From: Planctomycetaceae bacterium
GTDB lineage: Bacteria; Planctomycetota; Planctomycetia; Planctomycetales; Planctomycetaceae
Assembly: GCA_003503535.1 (NCBI GenBank)
Contig: DOCI01000284.1
Coordinates: forward strand, 8,409 to 14,655
Direction of reading: 5' to 3'
Length of the DNA stretch: 6,247 bases
Shown here in pieces: positions 1-4,142 of this stretch. Within the stretch, counting starts at the first letter, position 1, and every line of letters starts with the position of its first letter. Both the position numbers and the translations under genes were made by a program. Under the pieces are notes generated by a model. It did no database searches. It was not told the DNA's origin and worked only from the letters and a program-made list of their open reading frames with translations.

Positions 1-32
1 CGCCGCCCCGAAAGAATCTTTCGAGGCTATCC
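1..32. repeat. REP-like palindromic repeat, left copy flanking the RAYT gene
   Basis: This copy carries an imperfect palindrome at 5-27: arms of 11 bases around a single central A at 16, with one mismatch (A at 24 where the other copy has G). The whole 32 bases recur at 636-667 in the same orientation with only that difference. Palindromes bracketing a RAYT are the family's typical genomic signature (REP elements). The window starts here, so the repeat may extend further left. Pairing is seen directly; the REP assignment is inference from the neighbouring gene. Confidence 0.8.
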
Positions 33-103
33 ACTATGAACCTGCACAAGTGCCCTGATACCTTTGAGTGAATTATTTCCAGAGGATGTATCGGAATAAT
101 CTG

Positions 104-619
104 ATGTCGGACAGGCGCCATAAATATTCAGATCAACCCTATGTGCATTTTGTGACTTTCACCTGTGATTTGAGACGAAAGCTATTTCAGGAAGATCAAC
201 CGAAGCGGATTTTACTCGGGCAACTGAATACTCAACTTACACGAGTTTCAGCGAAATGTGTTGGCTTCGTTATTATGCCTGATCATGTTCATGCTCTGTT
301 GTGGTGTGAAGAAACGAATCAACTCAGTTCACTCATGCAACATTGGAAGCGTCTTTCCAGCCATGCAATTCGTACATGGTATCGAATACAAAGACCGAAA
401 TATTTTCAAGTCGCTCAGGAGATGAAGAGGGTTTGGACTCCCAAATACTACGACTATCCCATCGATACGGAATCGAAAGTGAATGAGAAGTTAGAGTATA
501 TGCACCTCAACCCTGTCCGTACTGGATTAGTGTCAAATATTACCGATTGGAAATGGAGTTCTGCTCGTTGGTATGTATTTCGAAAAAGCGTTGGCATACC
601 AATTGATTGGGTGAATTGA
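104..619 (+). CDS. REP-associated tyrosine transposase (RAYT, Y1_Tnp / IS200-like family)
   Basis: Encodes a 171-residue single-domain protein of the Y1 transposase superfamily, whose members nick and join single-stranded DNA at hairpins through a tyrosine-DNA intermediate. Visible signatures are the metal-binding MPDHVHALLW block (HVH at residues 61-63), the C-terminal YMHLNPVRTGLV block (residues 132-143), and the DW..SS motif near 148-153. Y132 is the most likely nucleophile; Y115 and Y116 cannot be excluded by eye. The length suits a full RAYT. The ATG at 104 is preferred because family members commonly begin shortly before a YVHFVTF-like first strand and a weak GGA lies 8 bases upstream. 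In-frame alternatives are ATG 86 and GTG 68. The gene is flanked by near-identical palindromic repeats (1-32 and 636-667), as expected for a RAYT that mobilises or maintains REP sequences. It appears intact and more AT-rich than cstA, which would fit horizontal arrival. No accessory mobile genes are present. Confidence 0.9.
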   Translation: MSDRRHKYSDQPYVHFVTFTCDLRRKLFQEDQPKRILLGQLNTQLTRVSAKCVGFVIMPDHVHALLWCEETNQLSSLMQHWKRLSSHAIRTWYRIQRPKYFQVAQEMKRVWTPKYYDYPIDTESKVNEKLEYMHLNPVRTGLVSNITDWKWSSARWYVFRKSVGIPIDWVN

Positions 620-635
620 ATTCTTCTTGCGGCTG

Positions 636-667
636 CGCCGCCCCGAAAGAATCTTTCGGGGCTATCC
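636..667. repeat. REP-like palindromic repeat, right copy flanking the RAYT gene
   Basis: A perfect palindrome spans 640-662: 11-base arms GCCCCGAAAGA and TCTTTCGGGGC around one central A at 651. The 32-base unit repeats 1-32 directly with one substitution. It begins 16 bases after the RAYT stop codon. A second small inverted repeat, GCGGC-tgc-GCCGC at 629-641, abuts and overlaps it, so the transcript end could fold as two adjacent hairpins. There is no T-run after the stem, so an intrinsic terminator is less likely than a REP-type element. Confidence 0.85.
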
Positions 668-715
668 GGTCTCTGTTAAATAATTTTCTGAGATTCAGAA
701 GTAGCCACGTCCATA

Positions 716-752
<37 letters not shown>

Positions 753-766
753 AAAGTTAATTATTC

Positions 767-2587
767 TTACCCATTCGCCGATGCCAGTTTACCTGTACTG
801 CGTTCTGGCAAAGGTGGTAATTGTTCTTCGAGGATGCCCTGGGATTTTTTCCAGACGATGAGGCCTTCGATGATCATCCAGACTTGCATGATCATGACGA
901 CGACGCCGAAGCCGAACAGGACGTATTTTTCGAGAGGAAGATCGGACCAGAGCCAGCCGCTGGCCGGGTTGAACATTTGCCAGAGCATCGCCCAGGCGGG
1001 CATCAATAACATGAGGCACATCGGGATGGCGACGAAGGCGACTTTCTTGCCGCGACGCCAGAGATAGAAAAAGGTGACCATCAATGCGAGACCGGCCAGC
1101 AGTTGATTGGTCGCGCCGAAGGATGGCCAGAGTATCAACCCGCCGGTGCCATAAGCTCCGCTTGGCCCGGGAAGCATCGCGACAGTGAACCCGAAGAAGA
1201 CTGCGACTCCTGTGGCGACATACATATTGGTCAGCGGTTTGATGTTGAGTGTGGTGCCGAGTTCCTGGATGACGTAGCGCTGCAGACGAGTGGCGGTATC
1301 GAGTGTGGTCGCGGCAAAACAGGCGACGAGGACAGCGACGATTCCGATGCCGAATGCGATTGGAATTCCGATCGCTGAGAGGAAGTTGGCTCCGCCATCG
1401 ACAAAGGCTCCGACTTTGGCCGCGAGACTGAAACCAGCCCAGCCGAGTTCGGGATTGTATCTGGAATTCCAGGCGGCCAGTTGTGTCAGATGTTCTCCGG
1501 TCGCGGTCGTCACTCCCATCCCAAGACCAGCGGTACAGCAGAGAATAACGAGAACCGCCAGCGCACCTGCGAGCAGCATCCCGCCATAGCCGACGGTTTG
1601 AGCGTCGGTTTCGCAAGCGATCTGTTTACTGGTTGTGCCGCTGCTGACCAGGCAATGGAATCCACTGCAGGCTCCGCAGGCAATTGTAATGAAGAGGAAC
1701 GGCATGATCGGAGGTGCATCAGCCGGGACGTTTTGGGAGATCATGGGAGCACTGGCGAACAGATCCGTTTGCTGAGTAAAGCCGGCGAAGAAAACACCAC
1801 CAATCAACAAGACAAGCGCGACAATCAATTGATGAGAGTTGACGTAGTCGCGAGGTTGGAGCAGCATCCAGACAGGCAAGACCGAGGCGAAGTAGCAGTA
1901 GATCATTAAGAGGACCGTCCAGAAAATGACGGGATTTCCCCAAGCCGTTGGCAGAGTGATGGGGAGATAATAAACACCAATGGCAACCGCTCCATAGAGA
2001 ATTCCCAGAGCCAGCAATGAGGGAATCAATAAACTGCCCGTTCGATTGTGTGACCAGAATCCAATCGCGATTGCGACGGGCATCGCCAGCCAGACCGAGA
2101 GGACAGACTCGGGATAGATTTTGAAGATGACGGCAATCACCAGACCGAAAATGGCCAGGACGACCGTCAATGCAAAAAAGAGAATTAAGAGGAAGAGTAC
2201 GCGGGCGCGTTTGGAAATGAGACGGCCTGCGACTTCGCCGACGGTTTGTCCGCGGTTTCTCAGGGAGATGACCAGAGCTCCGAAATCGTGAACGGCTCCG
2301 ATGAAAATTGAGCCGAAGACGACCCACAACAGAGCGGGCAACCAGCCCCAGAAAACGGCGATCGCAGGACCAACAATCGGTCCGGTGCCGGCGATGCTGG
2401 TGAAGTGATGTCCGAAGATCACGCTCTTTTTGGTTGGAACAAAGTCGATGTCATCCCGCAATTCTTCGCTCGGCATGAGAGCATGGTCATCGAGCTGGAA
2501 GATTCGTTTGGAGAGATATCGTCCGTACGTATTGTAGGCAATAATAAAACCAGCCATCGAAGCGACAGCGACAAATAACGTCCACAT
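767..2587 (-). CDS. cstA: CstA-family carbon starvation protein (inner-membrane pyruvate/peptide-type transporter)
   Basis: A 606-residue, strongly hydrophobic protein with many membrane segments from residue 3 to about 577. Family blocks are all present: FGHHFTSIAGTGPIVGP near 58-74, AVHDFGALV at 98-106, SGFHCLVSSGTTSK at 308-321, DTATRLQRYVIQE at 430-442 and WPSFGATNQLLAGLAL at 487-502. The order matches the CstA core domain followed by the C-terminal 5-TM domain. E. coli CstA and BtsT are about 700 residues; shorter forms of roughly 600 are common, so this looks complete. Characterised homologues import pyruvate or are implicated in peptide use on starvation; substrate here is not determinable. 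ATG 2587 is chosen because the conserved reading MWTLFVAV begins there; an in-frame TTG at 2629 would add 14 unconserved residues. The Shine-Dalgarno is poor: only GGGTG, itself able to pair with an adjacent CACCC. Transcribed away from csrA, with a 765-bp gap between the two starts. Confidence 0.95.
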   Translation of the reverse strand: MWTLFVAVASMAGFIIAYNTYGRYLSKRIFQLDDHALMPSEELRDDIDFVPTKKSVIFGHHFTSIAGTGPIVGPAIAVFWGWLPALLWVVFGSIFIGAVHDFGALVISLRNRGQTVGEVAGRLISKRARVLFLLILFFALTVVLAIFGLVIAVIFKIYPESVLSVWLAMPVAIAIGFWSHNRTGSLLIPSLLALGILYGAVAIGVYYLPITLPTAWGNPVIFWTVLLMIYCYFASVLPVWMLLQPRDYVNSHQLIVALVLLIGGVFFAGFTQQTDLFASAPMISQNVPADAPPIMPFLFITIACGACSGFHCLVSSGTTSKQIACETDAQTVGYGGMLLAGALAVLVILCCTAGLGMGVTTATGEHLTQLAAWNSRYNPELGWAGFSLAAKVGAFVDGGANFLSAIGIPIAFGIGIVAVLVACFAATTLDTATRLQRYVIQELGTTLNIKPLTNMYVATGVAVFFGFTVAMLPGPSGAYGTGGLILWPSFGATNQLLAGLALMVTFFYLWRRGKKVAFVAIPMCLMLLMPAWAMLWQMFNPASGWLWSDLPLEKYVLFGFGVVVMIMQVWMIIEGLIVWKKSQGILEEQLPPLPERSTGKLASANG

Positions 2588-2616
2588 AGTGAGCACCCGG
2601 GGTGAGTTGTTAAGGA

Positions 2617-2651
2617 GTGTGCAATGCAATATTCAAGAATTGCATGAACAC
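2617..2651. promoter_or_regulatory. Inverted repeat upstream of cstA (candidate operator or leader hairpin)
   Basis: An imperfect dyad lies 30-64 bases upstream of the cstA start. The core arms are 2624-2634 (ATGCAATATTC) and 2637-2645 (GAATTGCAT), separated by two bases, with an extra AT in the left arm. Outer GTGT (2617-2620) and ACAC (2648-2651) extend the symmetry. The tight centre suits a dimeric DNA-binding regulator better than an RNA hairpin, although TGCAAT/ATTGCA with an 8-base loop is also possible. No regulator is identified and no convincing -35/-10 pair was found for cstA. Confidence 0.4.
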
Positions 2652-3111
2652 ATCATTCTGCACAAAGCGGGGATGACTTCCAAGCCTGAGTCGAATCAAT
2701 TTGTGTTGATGGGGATAATTTACGGCAGGCAAGCTAGAACAGATTGCAATTTCAGTAGTCTGATTTTGAAATTTACGTCGATTGAAACACTACTGGACAA
2801 GACGTCAGTTGCGAGATTCGAAGAGTAATCGTTGTCTGCGAGGTGACTGGAATCGACCGAAGTGAGCCCTCGGATTTTATCAGCATTCCGGGGACTTCGC
2901 TGTGCTTGGACCCCAGCCACCCCTTCGAGCGACCCTTGTCTCTAAGCTCCCCTTTGTCATTTAATCGATAAAGTCATCATAGTCGTTGCAAATTACCAGG
3001 TCTTTCTGGTTGAACAGAGAAATCAGAGAATCTGGCTTTGCCTGATGTACCTAACGTGACGATTCGGGAAGTATCCCTGATGATGTCGAACATTCCGGGA
3101 GGTCTCATTCA
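2652..3111. other. Intergenic spacer with no supportable gene
   Basis: About 460 bases between the cstA upstream dyad and the csrA leader region. Short open frames occur on both strands but show no recognisable motif, no convincing ribosome-binding site, and composition unlike cstA. The only structure noticed is a GC-rich patch at 2889-2925 with GGGG (2890-2893) and CCCC (2911-2914) flanking a 17-base interior, ending in a CAGCCACCC string. It could be a degenerate intergenic palindrome, but the pairing is weak. Promoters for cstA (leftward) and csrA (rightward) probably lie here but could not be placed. Confidence 0.5.
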
Positions 3112-3333
3112 ATGGCGATAGCCTGCTGTAGAGAGATCAAACTGAGATGGGCGATCACCTTGAGTATTGTCGTTGATGTCGTCGCAAAGCAGACTAATGC
3201 TGTTCGCCCATCACATCACCGATCGCCGGTTCAAGCAGGGACGTTTTTTGGACCGGCGATAGGAATCTATCCACACCACATATCATTCCCCCATTTATTA
3301 CCGAACGTTTCAGACGGGTCTGCGTTCGATTGA
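3112..3333 (+). CDS. Doubtful small ORF immediately upstream of csrA
   Basis: A 73-codon ATG frame with a good Shine-Dalgarno (GGGAGG, 3097-3102, 9 bases before the ATG), ending 19 bases before the csrA start. The first 30 residues have a basic stretch followed by a hydrophobic run ([13 protein letters not shown]), vaguely like a signal peptide or membrane segment; the remainder has no recognisable features and is rich in His and Pro. It overlaps strong inverted repeats (3143-3260) that better explain the sequence as a structured leader. It could be a translated leader ORF coupled to csrA, but most probably it is not a conserved protein. Confidence 0.2.
   Translation: MAIACCREIKLRWAITLSIVVDVVAKQTNAVRPSHHRSPVQAGTFFGPAIGIYPHHISFPHLLPNVSDGSAFD
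3143..3271 (+). promoter_or_regulatory. Structured csrA leader candidate with competing stems
   Basis: Four segments can pair in alternative ways. Segment A (3146-3154, GATGGGCGA) pairs perfectly with B (3204-3212, TCGCCCATC). Segment C (3222-3232) pairs with D (3250-3260) over 11 positions, with nine perfect pairs, one G-U and a closing C-G, leaving a 17-base loop. A also competes for C, because GGCGATC (3150-3156) is the exact complement of GATCGCC (3221-3227). The C:D loop contains AGGGA, which fits the ANGGA core of CsrA targets. A small hairpin GATAG/CTATC (3258-3262 and 3267-3271) shares bases with D and has AGGAAT at its apex. The position, about 80-200 bases upstream of csrA and in the same direction, suggests an autoregulatory leader. 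Pairing is seen; transcription and function are inferred. Confidence 0.45.
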
Positions 3334-3337
3334 TTTG

Positions 3338-3355
3338 AAAGGAGCCTACAGGATG
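3338..3355 (+). promoter_or_regulatory. csrA ribosome-binding site and start with two GGA motifs
   Basis: AAAGGAG (3338-3344) lies 8 bases before the csrA ATG at 3353 and decides that start over the in-frame TTG at 3335. GGA occurs at 3341-3343 inside the Shine-Dalgarno and again at 3351-3353 overlapping the ATG, within ACAGGATGT, which resembles the GGAUGU part of the known high-affinity CsrA consensus. CsrA bound there would block ribosomes, as in E. coli csrA autoregulation; that step is inference. Confidence 0.75.
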
Positions 3356-3556
3356 TTGGTTCTTTCCCGACAGCGCGATGAGAGCATCATGATCGGTGAT
3401 CATATTAAAATCACTATTGTCGATATCCGTGGAGATAAAATCCGCATCGGAATCCAGGCCCCTGCTGATGTCGCAGTACATCGTGAAGAGGTTTACAACG
3501 CGATTCAAACCGAAAAACAAATCGAAAAATCGGCGAATCCGGTTGAAGGGAAATAA
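3353..3556 (+). CDS. csrA: CsrA/RsmA carbon storage regulator (mRNA-binding translational regulator)
   Basis: Encodes a 67-residue protein matching CsrA over its full length. It acts as a homodimer that binds GGA motifs, usually in hairpin loops near ribosome-binding sites, to block or stabilise mRNAs. The diagnostic [15 protein letters not shown] start is present. R6, and R44 in the VHREE block (residues 42-46), correspond to the RNA-contacting residues of E. coli CsrA. The [11 protein letters not shown] segment forms the usual central strands. The tail after residue 55 is short, charged and unconserved. ATG 3353 is chosen because it gives the canonical MLVL N-terminus and sits behind AAAGGAG. 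The gene is closed by its own terminator, so it is likely monocistronic. Its position before a flagellin gene fits the frequent location of csrA in flagellar loci, where in Bacillus it represses flagellin translation under control of FliW. No fliW is visible in this window. Confidence 0.97.
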   Translation: MLVLSRQRDESIMIGDHIKITIVDIRGDKIRIGIQAPADVAVHREEVYNAIQTEKQIEKSANPVEGK

Positions 3557-3592
3557 CTTCCAGCGGGAACCGGTAATATCGAGGAATCATGT

Positions 3593-3627
3593 AATCGCCA
3601 TCGCAATTTTGCGAAGGCGATTTTTTT
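3593..3627 (+). terminator. Intrinsic terminator of csrA
   Basis: A long stem starts 36 bases after the csrA stop. Outer arms AATCGCC (3593-3599) and GGCGATT (3616-3622) and inner arms TCGCA (3601-3605) and TGCGA (3610-3614) are separated by one A-A mismatch (3600/3615), with an ATTT tetraloop. Seven Ts follow at 3621-3627. The geometry is that of a classical Rho-independent terminator and separates csrA from the flagellin transcript. Confidence 0.92.
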
Positions 3628-3803
3628 GTACATTTGTCTCGTTTTGGAGTCATTCGAAAATGGAGAGGTCAATCCTTTTCTGCATATGACATCTGCAATG
3701 AGTATGGAAATGAGGGTAATCTCCTCAATTCCCCCGTCTTGAAAGTTGCCCATTTACCTTATTTAAGTTTTTCTTTTTATTTTGCCTGTTTTGCTCAAGT
3801 GGT
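3628..3803. other. Spacer with a T-rich tract, no gene supported
   Basis: Between the csrA terminator and the end of the minus-strand small ORF there is no supportable gene. A pyrimidine-rich run at about 3750-3795 contains several T4-T5 tracts. A weak 5-bp dyad TGAGG/CCTCA lies at 3711-3727. A TTGAAA-like -35 near 3739 has no good -10 at normal spacing. The stretch may hold a transcript end for the minus-strand ORF or an upstream promoter for the flagellin gene, but neither can be placed confidently. Confidence 0.4.
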
Positions 3804-4034
3804 TTATCCGTAATGTCCGATGGAAGAATGATAGCCGGCATTGTCATCGGACGATGTAGGTTGCAACGCAGATATGTAATTCTGCGCTGCCTCTCCGTTT
3901 GACCAACGGGTGAGATCACTTTTCCGGGAGGCTTCCGGGTTTGGATCGAGACGACGGGTCATGGACGGAACATAAGCAGGATGCCCTTTGGCAAGGAATG
4001 CCAGTTCTGGTGAGTCATTCAGTGTGAGAGACAT
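3804..4034 (-). CDS. Hypothetical small protein, divergent from the flagellin gene
   Basis: A 76-residue frame starting at ATG 4034, with AAGGA four bases upstream (complement of 4039-4043), and ending at TAA. The product is soluble-looking and polar, with no membrane segment or cysteine. The N-terminal half reads like a genuine protein (MSLTLNDSPELAFLAKG, then a Pro/Arg-rich stretch), and the C-terminal half is rich in Ser, Asn and Asp. Codon choice is even and free of obviously rare codons. It lies on the opposite strand from flagellin with 105 bases between the starts, a normal divergent promoter distance. I do not recognise a family. A role in flagellar control is only a guess from location. 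It could also be a chance frame: the Shine-Dalgarno spacing is short and no terminator is obvious. Confidence 0.42.
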   Translation of the reverse strand: MSLTLNDSPELAFLAKGHPAYVPSMTRRLDPNPEASRKSDLTRWSNGEAAQNYISALQPTSSDDNAGYHSSIGHYG

Positions 4035-4122
4035 CGCGTCCTTACTACTGAGATAGCCATCTGAACATGTCGAAACCCAGAAACCTGGCCCCGTCTTGAG
4101 AAAAAGCGGTTTAGTCAGAAAT

Positions 4123-4142
4123 AGGAAAGGCGATTCCCAATG
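4123..4142 (+). promoter_or_regulatory. Flagellin ribosome-binding site with an AGGA motif
   Basis: AGGAAAGG (4123-4130) precedes the flagellin ATG (4140-4142) by 9 bases and supports that start. The GGA at 4124-4126 lies inside the purine-rich site, where CsrA would compete with the ribosome as it does on Bacillus hag. A small stem CCAG-AAAC-CTGG (4077-4088) lies just upstream. The ribosome-binding site is clear; CsrA binding is inference. Confidence 0.7.

Noticed and set aside
789..1616. Long minus-strand open frame of 275 codons, plus several plus-strand frames, inside cstA
   Set aside because: They overlap the clearly conserved cstA frame. Their translations are Arg-rich or low in information, as expected from shadow frames of a GC-rich coding sequence.
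2589..2828. 79-codon plus-strand frame beginning just outside cstA
   Set aside because: It covers the presumed cstA control region and dyad, lacks a plausible ribosome-binding site at the right spacing, and shows no protein-like features.
2720..2920. 66-codon minus-strand frame upstream of cstA
   Set aside because: It lacks a convincing start context or motif, and its 5' end lies in the GC-rich repeat-like patch.
3794..3824. Sigma-28-like pattern (TCAAG ... TCCGATGG) upstream of flagellin
   Set aside because: Only about five of eight -10 positions match GCCGATAA and the -35 part is weak. It lies over 300 bases from the gene and inside the end of the opposite-strand candidate.
3845..3856. 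Short hairpin CATC-GGAC-GATG with GGA in the loop, as a CsrA sponge RNA site
   Set aside because: The stem is only four bp, GGA density in the surrounding 580 bases is only mildly above expectation, and there is no evidence of a dedicated sRNA promoter or terminator.
3725..3919. 64-codon minus-strand frame overlapping the 3804-4034 candidate
   Set aside because: It is in another frame of the better-supported small ORF, and its lysine- and asparagine-rich tail simply reflects the T-rich tract.
3978..3994. TGGCA-aggaa-TGCCA inverted repeat as a possible sigma-54 site
   Set aside because: The spacing between GG and GC is 8 rather than 10, and the bases lie within the minus-strand coding candidate.
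4085..4100. Sigma-54-like TGGCCC...TTGA before flagellin
   Set aside because: The spacing between the GG and the second element is one base short and the invariant GC is replaced by GA.
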